A stretch of DNA of 64,000 nucleotides from Evansella halocellulosilytica (GTDB lineage: Bacteria > Bacillota > Bacilli > Bacillales > Salisediminibacteriaceae). Numbering within the stretch: position 1 is the stretch's first letter; each line of letters starts with the position of its first letter. The translations under genes were made by a program, and so were the position numbers. This document shows positions 35,943 through 44,486 of this stretch, one piece after another. Below the pieces are notes generated by a model. The model did not search any database and was not told where the DNA came from. It saw only the letters and a list, made by a program, of their open reading frames with translations. The DNA lies in the NCBI RefSeq assembly GCF_002335745.1, contig NZ_NIST01000001.1, positions 4,216,354 through 4,280,353 on the forward strand. Reading direction: 5' to 3'.

Positions 35943-37181
35943 TTATTTGTATTTTTTAAAAACTAATGCAACGTTATGCCCACCAAAACCTAAAGAATTA
36001 CTCATTACCGCATTGACACCTTGTTTTCTTGCTTCATTTTGTACATAATCGAGGTCACATTCAGGATCCAAGTTTTTAATATTGATTGTCGGCGGAATCA
36101 CGCTATCTTCAATCGCTTTTACTGAAAAGATGGCTTCGACAGCACCTGCCGCACCTAATAAATGTCCAGTCATCGATTTTGTTGAACTAATTGCTAACTT
36201 ATGTGCATGTTCACCAAAGACATTTTTGGCTGCCAGTGTTTCATATTTATCATTATATTCTGTACTTGTACCATGTGCATTTAAGTAAGTTACTTCATTC
36301 GGATTCAAGTCTGCATCTTGTAAAGCTTGCTTCATCGCCCGGACTGCGCCCTCCCCTTCTGGAGCAGGAGCAGTTACATGGTAAGCATCTCCCGTTGAAC
36401 CATAACCAACTATTTCTGCATAAATATGTGCACCTCGTGCTTTTGCAGATTCAAGTGATTCTAATATTAGTATTCCAGAGCCTTCACCCATAACAAAGCC
36501 GTCACGATCTTTATCAAATGGACGACTTGCCGTTGCTGGATCTGGGTTCGTTGACATCGCTCGCGCAGAACTGAATCCGGCAAATGCCATTTCCGTAATT
36601 GGTGCTTCTGCACCACCAGTAATCATAATGTCAGCATCTCCACGCTGGATAACTTTAAACGCATCTCCAATTGAGTTTGCACCTGATGCACATGCTGTGA
36701 CAGTACAAGAATTCACACCTTTTGCTCCTAATGTAATTGATACTTGTCCAGATGCCATATCTGGTATCATCATCGGTACAAAAAATGGACTAACTCGGCG
36801 ATATCCACGTTTTTCATATAATCGAAATTGTTTTTCATACGTTTCCATTCCGCCTATACCTGACCCAATCCAAACACCTATACGATCAGCATTAGAATCA
36901 TCGATTGTTAAGTTTGCATCTTTCACTGCCATTAATGAGCTAGCAACTGCAAATTGAGTAAAGCGGTCCATTTTTCGTGCATCTTTTGGATCCATAAATG
37001 AACCTGGATCAAATTCTTTTACTTCCGCAGCAACGTCCGTAGGAAATTGTCCTTCCTCAAACTTGGTTACTTTATCAATACCAGATTCTCCGTTAACGAG
37101 TCTCTCCCATGTACTTTGTAAATCATTTGCTAAAGGTGTCACTGCTCCTACACCTGTTACGACGACACGCTTATTTTCCAT
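35943..37181 (-). CDS. fabF: 3-oxoacyl-[ACP] synthase II (FabF)
   Basis: A 412-residue condensing enzyme that elongates acyl-ACP with malonyl-ACP. The triad is complete: Cys164 in TACASGANS, His303 in [12 protein letters not shown] and His340 in [12 protein letters not shown]. The start is the ATG at 37181 behind AAAGGAG; twelve earlier in-frame codons lie in the intergenic space. It follows fabH by 48 bases in one operon, the order known from B. subtilis (fabHA-fabF). Confidence 0.97.
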   Translation of the reverse strand: MENKRVVVTGVGAVTPLANDLQSTWERLVNGESGIDKVTKFEEGQFPTDVAAEVKEFDPGSFMDPKDARKMDRFTQFAVASSLMAVKDANLTIDDSNADRIGVWIGSGIGGMETYEKQFRLYEKRGYRRVSPFFVPMMIPDMASGQVSITLGAKGVNSCTVTACASGANSIGDAFKVIQRGDADIMITGGAEAPITEMAFAGFSSARAMSTNPDPATASRPFDKDRDGFVMGEGSGILILESLESAKARGAHIYAEIVGYGSTGDAYHVTAPAPEGEGAVRAMKQALQDADLNPNEVTYLNAHGTSTEYNDKYETLAAKNVFGEHAHKLAISSTKSMTGHLLGAAGAVEAIFSVKAIEDSVIPPTINIKNLDPECDLDYVQNEARKQGVNAVMSNSLGFGGHNVALVFKKYK

Positions 37182-37229
37182 GTCAAGATTTCTCCTTTCA
37201 AATATCCAATAGTTCATATCGTTTTCGAC

Positions 37230-38162
37230 CTAACGGCCCCACCTAATCGCGACTGACCCCCAAACGAGCCCTGCTCCGAATCCTACGAGAACGATTAGAT
37301 CATCTTCTTTTATTTTACCACGATTGACGTCATACTTTAATGAAAGTGGAATCGACGCTGATGAAGTGTTTCCATAGCGATCAACTGTTTTTGACATTTT
37401 TTCTTCAGGCAGTTCTAATCGCTGACGGGCTGATTCCATAATTCGAATATTTGCTTGATGGGGAATTAAGAAATTTACATCTTCTTTCGTTAACCCCGCT
37501 TTTTCAACAACATTCATGGAGGATTCCCCCATCTGTCTTACTGCAAATTTAAATACTTCTCTACCATTCATCTGAATAAACTCTTCTTGTTTTATATGCT
37601 CTCCACCGCTTCCGTCAGCACCTAATTCAAAGGAAAGAATCCCTCTTCCTTCTGAAACCGGTCCAATAACGACTGCTCCTGCTCCGTCACCGAATAGTAC
37701 TGCTGTGTTACGATCTTTCCAGTCAACAACTTTGGAAAGCTTCTCCACACCAATCACGAGGATATTTTTATAAGCACCTGTTTCAATAAATTGTTTGGCA
37801 GTAACGATTCCATAAATAAAGCCAGCACAAGCTGCGCCAACATCCATCGCTCCTGCTTTCGTTGCCCCTAATTGATGTTGAAGCATAGTAGATACTGAAG
37901 GAAATGGACGGTCTGGGGTTACTGTCGCAACTAAAATTAAATCAATATCCTCAGCAGAGATATCAGCATCTTTGATCGCCTCAACCGATGCCTCATAAGC
38001 CATATGTGAAGTATTCACTTCATCTGACGCAATCCTTCTCTCTTTTATTCCAGTACGCGTTCGAATCCATTCATCTGATGTATCTATTTTTTTCTCTAAT
38101 TCTTTGTTAGTAATAACTGTCTCAGGAACATAAGTACCTAATCCTATAATTCCAGCTGGCAT
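37230..38162 (-). CDS. fabH: 3-oxoacyl-[ACP] synthase III (FabH)
   Basis: A 310-residue initiating condensing enzyme that joins an acyl-CoA primer (branched or straight) to malonyl-ACP. Catalytic residues: Cys112 ([10 protein letters not shown]), His235 ([10 protein letters not shown]) and Asn265 ([10 protein letters not shown]). A GGAGGAGG site nine bases before the ATG at 38162 decides the start. A FapR-like operator overlaps the promoter. It is the first gene of fabH-fabF. Confidence 0.96.
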   Translation of the reverse strand: MPAGIIGLGTYVPETVITNKELEKKIDTSDEWIRTRTGIKERRIASDEVNTSHMAYEASVEAIKDADISAEDIDLILVATVTPDRPFPSVSTMLQHQLGATKAGAMDVGAACAGFIYGIVTAKQFIETGAYKNILVIGVEKLSKVVDWKDRNTAVLFGDGAGAVVIGPVSEGRGILSFELGADGSGGEHIKQEEFIQMNGREVFKFAVRQMGESSMNVVEKAGLTKEDVNFLIPHQANIRIMESARQRLELPEEKMSKTVDRYGNTSSASIPLSLKYDVNRGKIKEDDLIVLVGFGAGLVWGSVAIRWGR

Positions 38163-38208
38163 CCCTATTCCTCCTCCATCCATGTAATAGATGATATTTA
38201 TAGTTATT

Positions 38209-38237
38209 ATTATGACCTAGTACTAAAAAAAATGCAA
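38209..38237 (-). promoter_or_regulatory. fabH promoter with FapR-like operator
   Basis: On the minus strand TTGCAT (38237-38232), a 17-base spacer and CATAAT (38214-38209). The sequence TTAGTACTAGGTCATAA (38226-38210) matches the FapR operator TTAGTACCTGGTACTAA at 13 of 17 positions and lies between and over these elements. FapR represses fatty acid genes until malonyl-CoA releases it. Confidence 0.6.
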
Positions 38238-38324
38238 CGCTCACATTTTTTGATTTTATATGCAAAAGTGTCAGGCGCAAGCTACCGGTGAATTGTGCTA
38301 GGTCTTCCTTATGAGGGGATGATT

Positions 38325-38490
38325 GAGCAAATAAGACTCGCTTGCATTCCAAAGTACACGTGCGACATCTACTCGTGCTACACATCGTTTGCATTCGTAG
38401 AGTCTTCTTCGCTGCGGGCAAGGCTTCAGCTAATCAAGGTCCCCCGATGGACCTTCACCTCTTGCTTTTCCCTCCGGCGACTCATGGTTT
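38325..38490 (-). repeat. Family A repeat copy
   Basis: Read on the minus strand it ends with ACGAATGCAAACGATGTGTA, GCACGAGTAGATGTCGCACG and AAGCGAGTC, with a GC-rich part GGAGGGAAAAGC at its other end. It lies between fabH and the coat-like gene. Confidence 0.7.
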
Positions 38491-38561
38491 TTCACTATCA
38501 ACTTGAAACTTTAAAAAAGATGAATTTTAACGAGGGGCACTTTACGAACATCGGCCACTAG

Positions 38562-38621
38562 AGGATAAAAAAAAACGAAACACCAATCGCCAAATTCAAT
38601 GATGACGATTGATGTTTCGTT
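38562..38621 (-). terminator. Terminator after the GPxY-repeat protein gene
   Basis: A 16-bp stem (AACGAAACATCAATCG with CGATTGGTGTTTCGTT, one G-T pair) followed by nine T residues on the minus strand. Confidence 0.9.
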
Positions 38622-38667
38622 CATTGAGAGGCTTTTTAAGACAGTCGCCTTTCAAATAGAATCACCT

Positions 38668-38988
38668 TTAATATTGTGGTCCATACTGGGACCCATAATG
38701 AGGACCATATGATGGGCCGAAGCTTTGACCATAACTAGGTCCGTACTGAGGACCATACTGAGGACCGTAGGAAGGTCCAAATGATGGATTATAATAATAC
38801 GGAGGCTGGTAGCCATAAGGAGGACGAGTAAAAGCACCAGTTAATACTGAACCAACTGCTAAACCACCTAAAAAAGGGATAAATGGGAAAAACCTTTGGT
38901 CATGCCCATGTGGTCCTGCCCCGTGATGACTAGAAGTTCCGCTTTGATTTCTCATCCAATGCGAATAATACATAGGAGAGTGTGACAA
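38668..38988 (-). CDS. GPxY-repeat, coat-like protein
   Basis: A 106-residue protein with three parts: a His/Ser-rich start (TSSHHGAGPHGHDQ), a short hydrophobic Gly/Val stretch (FIPFLGGLAVGSVLTGAF), and a C-terminal tail of at least ten GPSY/GPQY/GSQY tetrapeptide-type units. Such tyrosine-glycine-proline repeats are typical of spore coat or surface proteins that become cross-linked. The start is a TTG at 38988 with AAAGGAGGTC upstream. A CATATGCTA element fits a sporulation sigma factor. Function is inferred from composition only. Confidence 0.75.
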   Translation of the reverse strand: MSHSPMYYSHWMRNQSGTSSHHGAGPHGHDQRFFPFIPFLGGLAVGSVLTGAFTRPPYGYQPPYYYNPSFGPSYGPQYGPQYGPSYGQSFGPSYGPHYGSQYGPQY

Positions 38989-39045
38989 TGCAAAATGACC
39001 TCCTTTATCTGTAAGTCAAATCATTCATAAACTGATTTTCCTTAT

Positions 39046-39072
39046 TAGCATATGAGGACATTCCTTTCTGTG
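39046..39072 (-). promoter_or_regulatory. Candidate sigma-K/sigma-E type promoter
   Basis: CATATGCTA (minus strand 39054-39046) matches the CATANNNTA -10 of mother-cell sigma factors exactly, with an AC dinucleotide 15 bases upstream. It lies 58 bases ahead of the GPxY protein start. Confidence 0.35.
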
Positions 39073-39093
39073 CGCCTGTCTCACTCCATTTGA

Positions 39094-39417
39094 CTAGCTT
39101 TTTTCATTTAATGATTCCATCAACTCGACAAACAGTTCATCAACACGTGATTTTAACCGTTCTTCTTTTTCATTTTTCCCATTAAACTTTTGAAGTTCTT
39201 CATATGTTTGTAAAAATTCATCAATTTTTTTAGACCCGATTTGGGCAATTGCTAAATATGATAAAAACTTAACATTAGGACGTTCCTCCTGGTGTAAAAA
39301 AGGAAGTATCGGTTCTAACGTTTCTCTTGCTTCGTCATATTGTTTATTATGAACGGCTTCATATCCTTCAATGACTCTTTTCGCCATTTTTTCTAATGCT
39401 TTCGGTCTTTCTGCCAA
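39094..39417 (-). CDS. Small helical protein with TPR-like pattern, unknown
   Basis: A 107-residue, all-helical, charged protein (AVHNKQYDEARETLEPILPF resembles a TPR helix pair; LSYLAIAQIGSKKIDEFLQT a second). No signal peptide. A GGAGGT site precedes the ATG. It occupies the position of comZ downstream of med in B. subtilis, but the sequence does not resemble ComZ. Function unknown; TPR-like features suggest protein-protein contact. Confidence 0.7.
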   Translation of the reverse strand: MAERPKALEKMAKRVIEGYEAVHNKQYDEARETLEPILPFLHQEERPNVKFLSYLAIAQIGSKKIDEFLQTYEELQKFNGKNEKEERLKSRVDELFVELMESLNEKS

Positions 39418-39465
39418 GGTAAATACCTCCTCAAATATACTTATGTCTCATCATGAATGTTCCGA

Positions 39466-39499
39466 AATAAAAAAGCAAACGAAATTAATCATTTGCTTT
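39466..39499 (-). terminator. Terminator after med
   Basis: On the minus strand AAAGCAAAT pairs with GTTTGCTTT (one G-T pair) and is followed by TTTATTTC. Confidence 0.75.
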
Positions 39500-39533
39500 A
39501 ATATTAGATCGATAACATATCAAGCTTTATATT

Positions 39534-40505
39534 TTAAGACGTTTTCACTTCATGTGGAAGTTCGCCCGTCTCAATGTATCTTTCAACATAATCTTCAATC
39601 CATTCAATGATTTCATGAGGTATTTCAGGGCTGAATTCCCCTAATGTTATCACACCATCACTAAAATCATAATAAAGATTGCCAGTATGAAGATCTCCGG
39701 CTTCATAAGTTTGCGCTACATACTCATATAACTTTTCAACATGCTGTACAGTACTTGTTAAAACGGTTGATTCGCCAAGGTCAATGTGATCGCCAACGTA
39801 TCCAATCGCATATAAGCCTTCATTTTTTATTTCTTCAACTACAGGAACATGATATCCATCACCTGCAGGATAAAAAACATCGACACCTTCTTCTTTTAAT
39901 TTATAGAAATAATCAATCGCTTTTTCTGTATTAACCCAGCTTTCAACAAATTCCACTTCAACTTCTACTTCACTATTATCAAATGCCGCTCCATCTTTAA
40001 AACCGTCTACCTCGGGCTGATATGGGAATGCAGCAATAATCCCGAGCTTGTTCGTTGAGGACATTTTACTCGAAATCATTCCTGCAAAATATCCCATTGC
40101 ATACCCTTCAAAATGTAAACTCGTAATGTTTTCTCCCGAAACTTCCCCATTAAAACTAACAAAATGAATATCCGGATATTCTGATTTCAAGTCCATAAAA
40201 TGTTCTGCAAACAAAATACCATGACCGAAAATAAGGCTAACACCTTGGTCACTAAATTCTTCGACAGCTTCTGTAATTGATGACAATGTTTTCACATCTT
40301 CTTTAATATAAACTTCTGCCTCTAAATTCGATTGAATATTTAACATTCCTTGATATGCTTTACTGTTCCAGCCTTGGTCATCAACTGGGTGGGAAACGAG
40401 CAGCCCCACTTTATTTAACTCATTTCTATCCCCTTCAGCACACCCAGCAACTATGATGAGTAGGAGGATCATCCAAGACCACCACTGTTTCATTCTTGCT
40501 GACAC
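39534..40505 (-). CDS. med: Med-like lipoprotein (BMP/PBP1-type)
   Basis: A lipoprotein signal (LLLIIVAGCAEG, lipobox cysteine in VAGC) precedes a periplasmic-binding-protein fold of the BMP family. VGLLVSHPVDDQGWNSKAYQ, FGHGILFAEHF, YPAGDGYHVPVVEEIKNEGL and VLTSTVQHVEKLYE are collinear with B. subtilis Med, a positive regulator of comK. Whether it binds nucleosides, as BMP relatives do, is not known. I give the GTG at 40505; the ATG at 40493 is equally possible, since the GAGGAG site is very close to the GTG. Confidence 0.85.
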   Translation of the reverse strand: MSARMKQWWSWMILLLIIVAGCAEGDRNELNKVGLLVSHPVDDQGWNSKAYQGMLNIQSNLEAEVYIKEDVKTLSSITEAVEEFSDQGVSLIFGHGILFAEHFMDLKSEYPDIHFVSFNGEVSGENITSLHFEGYAMGYFAGMISSKMSSTNKLGIIAAFPYQPEVDGFKDGAAFDNSEVEVEVEFVESWVNTEKAIDYFYKLKEEGVDVFYPAGDGYHVPVVEEIKNEGLYAIGYVGDHIDLGESTVLTSTVQHVEKLYEYVAQTYEAGDLHTGNLYYDFSDGVITLGEFSPEIPHEIIEWIEDYVERYIETGELPHEVKTS

Positions 40506-40655
40506 GCTCCTCTACTTTTTTCTATCATTTTATGTCCGATATTTTTCATACATGTCTTTTACTTTGCACATACTAACAAACCTTTGTAAAACATTTCGAC
40601 ACGAACAACGTCCATTCCTTTTTTCTTAAAAAATAACGATGATGATATTGATCAG

Positions 40656-40814
40656 CTATCTTTTTCTCCGGTAAAAATACCACTCACTTAAGCCACCAAT
40701 AAAAAATGAGCCAACTAATAATACACCTGTATGTAATTGCGTTAATTGTGACAATGCTACGTATGAGACTACCGTCATTGCTGAAAATATCACTACTCCA
40801 TAAACAAGCTTCAA
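40656..40814 (-). CDS. Small membrane protein, unknown
   Basis: A 52-residue protein with two hydrophobic helices (MKLVYGVVIFSAMTVVSYVA and TGVLLVGSFFIGGLSEWYF) and a basic end (YRRKR). AAAGGAGG lies seven bases before the TTG at 40814, which decides the start against the ATG at 40844. It may be cotranscribed with med. No family recognised. Confidence 0.6.
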   Translation of the reverse strand: MKLVYGVVIFSAMTVVSYVALSQLTQLHTGVLLVGSFFIGGLSEWYFYRRKR

Positions 40815-40897
40815 ATTGAATCCTCCTTTTCTATTAGATATCATGTCAAAGAGTTAGTGGGTTGACAAGTATTTAATAACTGTTTGTCGAAAATTTT

Positions 40898-41225
40898 AAG
40901 AAAAGCGCAAGGCTCCCGCCGATCTACAACACTCTTTACATGCAACGAGGAGACAAAACAGAAAAAGTAGCTGTCTCAAAAGAGCACTGATTAAGTGTGA
41001 TGATCTGAATGTCGGCCTCTTTTCTTCCTTAAAAAGGGTATTTTTTGTAAACTAAAAAAGCCCCAACGGCCTTCCTATCCTATGATTTTTAGGTCTATTG
41101 GTAGCTTGTGAGGAGGCTGAAGTCTTGCCCGCGGCAAAGAAGGAAGATACTACGAATGCAAACGAAGTGCAGCACGAGTAGATGTCGCACTTGTGCTCTG
41201 GAGTGAAAGCGTCCGCCATATGCGA
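40898..41225 (+). repeat. Family C fragment followed by a family A/B mosaic repeat
   Basis: GAAAAGCGCAAGGCTCC (40898-40920) is the start of family C. From 41100, GAGGAGGCTGAAGTCTTGCC is family B-like. It is followed by ACGAATGCAAACGAAGTGCA, GCACGAGTAGATGTCGCACT and AAAGCGTCCGCC of family A. Between them is AT-rich sequence with no gene. Confidence 0.65.
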
Positions 41226-41253
41226 TTCGAGCAAGTAAATTAAAATTAATGTT

Positions 41254-41284
41254 AAAAAAGAGGCTGACACTTTGGGGCAGCCTC
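41254..41284 (-). terminator. Terminator after the YjaU-like gene
   Basis: GAGGCTG and CAGCCTC form a 7-bp stem around an 11-base loop, with TTTTTTAAC on the minus strand. The same hairpin type occurs at 27019-27052. Confidence 0.8.
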
Positions 41285-41329
41285 GTGACTAAACTGTTTT
41301 TATATTTGCCTATGCTCCTTGAATTTCAA

Positions 41330-42085
41330 TTATTTCAAGTTCGTAAAGGTTTCATGTTTCTTTAAAAATTTTAAAAAGCTTTGTAAAAACTGATCAATCG
41401 TTTTCCCTGGCATGTAAAATGTCGTATCAAGCGACTGAAATTTATTTTTCTTCTCTTCAATAAATGGGCGAATATGGGCTTCAGGTGTATAAGGTGCTTG
41501 ATAAATAACTTGATACATTCGAAGAGGGATGTTTCCGCAGCATTGTTCGTAAATATCTTTTTGTACAAGTAGGACATCTTCTACTTTATTGTCATCTATT
41601 TCATATGCCTTTGTCATTTCCTGAATAAATTTCTTATAAAAAAATTTATTCGACTTCTCCTCTTCATATTGCCGAAATAAATGTAAACATGGATTTATGA
41701 AGATCGCCGAGCGTAAATTTAAATATCCTCGTTTAAGGAGCTTCATCGCGATTAATGCCCCCATCCCTTCTGCAAAAACATGAATCGAAGGATTTAAAAT
41801 TTCCGTTTTTAAGACATGTTGAATAGCTCGTTCTGAAAGTAATGTAGATTGATCATTTCCCCAATGGATTCCTTGTTGATTTGAATAGAAAATAGTATAG
41901 CCTTCGTCGAGGAGCATGTTGAGTAAGCTGTGCCGTTCGAAATTTTGCTGCCAATAGCTTGTTCCATTTTTTACGAAGTGCTGACGATCACCTAAAATGA
42001 ATATCGCAAACCCATTTGGTCTCGTCGGTAAATGGATCAGACATTCTTCATCCTCAATTTGAAAATGTCGTTTATAAATAGCCAT
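41330..42085 (-). CDS. Alpha/beta-hydrolase fold protein (YjaU-like) lacking the nucleophile serine
   Basis: A 251-residue protein with an alpha/beta-hydrolase layout (FAIFILGDRQHF near the oxyanion strand, RSAIFINPCLH after the elbow). The nucleophile elbow reads HVFAEGMGAL, so the usual serine of GxSxG is replaced by glycine. It may therefore be non-catalytic or use another residue. The ATG at 42085 follows GGAGAGG; 28 earlier codons are unsupported. Its place near med and yjzC matches B. subtilis yjaU. Function unknown. Confidence 0.75.
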   Translation of the reverse strand: MAIYKRHFQIEDEECLIHLPTRPNGFAIFILGDRQHFVKNGTSYWQQNFERHSLLNMLLDEGYTIFYSNQQGIHWGNDQSTLLSERAIQHVLKTEILNPSIHVFAEGMGALIAMKLLKRGYLNLRSAIFINPCLHLFRQYEEEKSNKFFYKKFIQEMTKAYEIDDNKVEDVLLVQKDIYEQCCGNIPLRMYQVIYQAPYTPEAHIRPFIEEKKNKFQSLDTTFYMPGKTIDQFLQSFLKFLKKHETFTNLK

Positions 42086-42242
42086 CGATAACCTCTCCAC
42101 TAACATGTTATATAAGCTCCCATTATTTATGATATACAAGTAAAGATAAACCTGTTCTTTATCAAACATAAAATGGTCCGTTTAATTTTTATTGCACCTC
42201 GTTTACCTCACTTTATTTACTTAATCACATTCTCATAACACC

Positions 42243-42286
42243 AAAAACACCGCAGTTGAATGTTTCATTCACTGCGGCTATTTTTT
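42243..42286. terminator. Bidirectional terminator after yjzC
   Basis: CCGCAGTTGAATG and CATTCACTGCGG form a 12-bp stem with one bulge, with T-runs on both strands (TATTTTTTC on plus, TGTTTTTGG on minus). Confidence 0.8.
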
Positions 42287-42293
42287 CATTGCA

Positions 42294-42473
42294 TCAAGGT
42301 TTACGCTTGTAAGTCCAAATTCGATTTTCATTCGATGTTTCAGGGAAAGTATCTCCTGCCTTTAACTTTATTTGCCTCGGGTCATTTACAGTGCTCCCCG
42401 ATTCACCAATTTCAACATAAATACCATTATTTGGTGCTTTCGCGCCAGACTTAAATTGTCTCCGCTGCCCCAT
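42294..42473 (-). CDS. yjzC: YjzC-like small protein
   Basis: A 59-residue protein, MGQRRQFKSGAKAPNNGIYV, then GESGSTVNDPRQIKLKAGDT and FPETSNENRIWTY. It matches the YjzC family in length and all conserved turns. AAGAGGTGA lies six bases before the ATG at 42473. Function is unknown; the family is restricted to Bacilli. It is a single-gene unit with its own terminator. Confidence 0.88.
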   Translation of the reverse strand: MGQRRQFKSGAKAPNNGIYVEIGESGSTVNDPRQIKLKAGDTFPETSNENRIWTYKRKP

Positions 42474-42678
42474 ATTTTCACCTCTTTTTCTCAAATTCAC
42501 CGTTATGTTTCCCTTAGTTACTTGAAAATATGAATGATTTGAGCTGCTTTGGCACCGCTTAAGAAACGATGCATCGAGTCGTTTCTTATCGCGCAATTAG
42601 GAAAATATACGTATGGCTATTTATTAATAGTGAAAAATAAATATTACTTGATAAATACAAACAACAAATGAGGTTTTT

Positions 42679-43587
42679 ATGGATAAAAATCGAGCTTTAA
42701 TCGTCTACAATCCCGCTTCTGGGCGAAAAAAGAACCACAAAACATTTCCTTTCATAAAGGAAGCATTATCAAAGTTTGGTTATCACTTAACTATTCATCA
42801 ATTAGTCACTTTTAGTGGTTATGACCCAGTAATCAGAAATGCGTGCCGTAAAAAATTTAATGCAATTTTCATAGTTGGCGGCGACGGGACGATTAACTTT
42901 ACCATTCAAACAATTGCCGCTGAAAGATACCGGCCACCAATTGGCATTATCCCATTTGGAACTAGTAACGAATTTGCTCAGTTCCTTAAAATACCTTCCA
43001 AAATCGATCGAGCTTTGTCTATTATTGCTAAAAAATCAATTCGAACGATTGATATCGGAAAATTCGGTGATAAATATTTTGCAAATATTGCATCAGCAGG
43101 GTGGTTATCAGATATTACGTATGAAACATCCCCATTCCTTAAATCTTATTTAGGTGAGTTTGCATACATTCTTTATTTTTTCAAAACATTTTTCACGACT
43201 AAACAAGCGGATTCAATTTCTGTTAAGACGGTGAAACATAAACATCCTTTTGAGGACCTCTCATTATTTTTAATTATGAAAGGAAATGGTGTCGGTCCAT
43301 TTGAACGTCTTATTCATCAAAGTGATGATAACGATGGCTGCTTTCACCTCATCATTTGCAAAAACGTAAATCGCTTTTCTTTCTTTATTGCATTAGTCAA
43401 TAAAATGCTCCACTTACCATTAAAACAAACGGTCATTCAACATTTAAAGGTTGAGTCGGCTTCTTTTACGATACCTCAACATATTAACATTAACCTTGAT
43501 GGAGATAAATCGAGTATTAAACAGTATGACTTTCAAGTACTGCCTCAGTTTATAAATGTTTTTACAAATAGCCAGAATGAACCATAA
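42679..43587 (+). CDS. Diacylglycerol kinase catalytic-domain lipid kinase (paralogue 1)
   Basis: A 302-residue protein of the DagK/YegS fold: NPASGRKKN at 11-19, the nucleotide motif GGDGTIN at 67-73 and FGTSNEFAQFL after it. Such enzymes phosphorylate diacylglycerol or related lipids with ATP at the membrane face. In place of the usual GTxNDFA the motif reads GTSNEFA, so the substrate may differ. TGAGG precedes the ATG. A second family member is encoded at 46130-47014. Confidence 0.85.
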   Translation: MDKNRALIVYNPASGRKKNHKTFPFIKEALSKFGYHLTIHQLVTFSGYDPVIRNACRKKFNAIFIVGGDGTINFTIQTIAAERYRPPIGIIPFGTSNEFAQFLKIPSKIDRALSIIAKKSIRTIDIGKFGDKYFANIASAGWLSDITYETSPFLKSYLGEFAYILYFFKTFFTTKQADSISVKTVKHKHPFEDLSLFLIMKGNGVGPFERLIHQSDDNDGCFHLIICKNVNRFSFFIALVNKMLHLPLKQTVIQHLKVESASFTIPQHININLDGDKSSIKQYDFQVLPQFINVFTNSQNEP

Positions 43588-43623
43588 TGTGATCAGAGTT
43601 CATTATGCATAAAAAATAAGTAT

Positions 43624-43648
43624 CCGCCCGTAAAACGGGCGGTTTTAA
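43624..43648 (+). terminator. Terminator after lipid kinase 1
   Basis: CCGCCCGT pairs with ACGGGCGG across a 3-base loop, followed by TTTTAATTT. Confidence 0.85.
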
Positions 43649-43744
43649 TTTCGCCCTATAAGGGCACTTTACCACCAGAGTCCCTTAAGGTACCTTATTT
43701 AATTTGGTCCGTGTCAAAAGTTTTTTGAGGATATCCCTTTTCAT

Positions 43745-43960
43745 AATCATATAGAATTCGAAATCGCTATAGGCGGACGCTTTCACTCCAAAGCACAAGT
43801 GCGACATCTACTCGTGCTGCACTTCGTTTGCATTCGTAGTGTCTTCTTTGCAGCGGGCAATGCCTCAACTTCCTAGGTGTCACACTGTGTGCACCTAGGG
43901 GATTTTCGACAATTGCTTTTCCCGCCTGAGTCACCGCCTGGCACTCTTTCGAGTAAATGA
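43745..43960 (-). repeat. Family A repeat, long copy
   Basis: On the plus strand GGCGGACGCTTTCACTCC, then the CGACATCTACTCGTGCTGCA core, GCAGCGGGCAATGCCTCAAC, CTAGGTGTCACACTGTGTGC and a GCTTTTCCCGCC end. The copy at 49670-49860 has the same parts in the same order, and the similarity continues to a shared AAACGAGTTGG downstream of each. Confidence 0.8.
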
Positions 43961-44152
43961 TGACATTTAAATAACATTCTAATAGCATACATAGAAAAAA
44001 CGAGTTGGGGGAAGTTGTATCTCAGCTAAAGGGCTTTTGTTATCAAAGAAACTTATGTTCATTTCGTATCCATCATTTAAGATAATAAATGACATAACGC
44101 AAATAAAGTTGTCATCAAAAGGTGGAAGGTACTGCGCGACTCCTACGGAAAA

Positions 44153-44266
44153 ACGGACGAGTTGAGATCCCTTCGAGCTTGATCGAAGTAGCTCAACCGT
44201 TCGTCCGTGACGGACGAGTTGAGATCCCTTCGAGCTTGATCGAAGTAGCTCAACCGTTCGTCCGTG
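44153..44266 (+). repeat. Perfect tandem repeat, 2 x 57 bp, each unit a palindrome
   Basis: Two identical 57-base units abut at 44209/44210. Each begins ACGGACGAGTTGAG and ends CTCAACCGTTCGTCCGTG, and has an inner CTTCGA/TCGAAG pair, so each can fold into one long hairpin. The sequence after it (44267-44345) is a diverged family A copy with AGCGGATGTCGCACTTGTGC. Confidence 0.9.
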
Positions 44267-44450
44267 GCAAAGAAAACACCGTGAATACGAACAAAGTGAA
44301 GTAAGAGCGGATGTCGCACTTGTGCCCTGGGGTGAAAGCAAGCAGTATACCTTCCAACTATTCTTACTTTTAAAGAGCTCTCACGAATACAACCCTTAAA
44401 GGTTTATTTTCACACAGGCAGAGCCTGTGGTTTAAAAAGAATATAATTGA

Positions 44451-44486
44451 AAAAGTTGAGACATTTATTTTGTCTCAACTTTTTTG
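44451..44486. terminator. Terminator overlapping the glycosyltransferase stop
   Basis: AAAAGTTGAGACA pairs with TGTCTCAACTTTT (13 bp) around a 7-base loop. The stop codon of the minus-strand gene (44475) lies inside one arm. T-runs are present on both strands. Confidence 0.85.

Noticed and set aside
36082-36493. Plus-strand frames across the fabF gene
   Set aside because: They are shadows of fabF with no ribosome sites or recognisable protein features.
39094-39417. ComZ orthologue downstream of med
   Set aside because: The position fits, but the 107-residue sequence does not resemble ComZ, which is ~63 residues.
43767-43988. 73-residue frame containing AARVDVALVLWSESVRL
   Set aside because: The peptide recurs wherever the family A repeat occurs (for example 41100-41225), so it reflects repeat DNA rather than a protein.
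44153-44266. Possible CRISPR array
   Set aside because: There are only two units, they are directly adjacent with no spacer, and no cas gene is near.
43979-44341. 120-residue minus-strand frame with an internal repeated peptide
   Set aside because: It simply reads through the 57-bp tandem repeat and a family A copy; there is no ribosome site or independent support.
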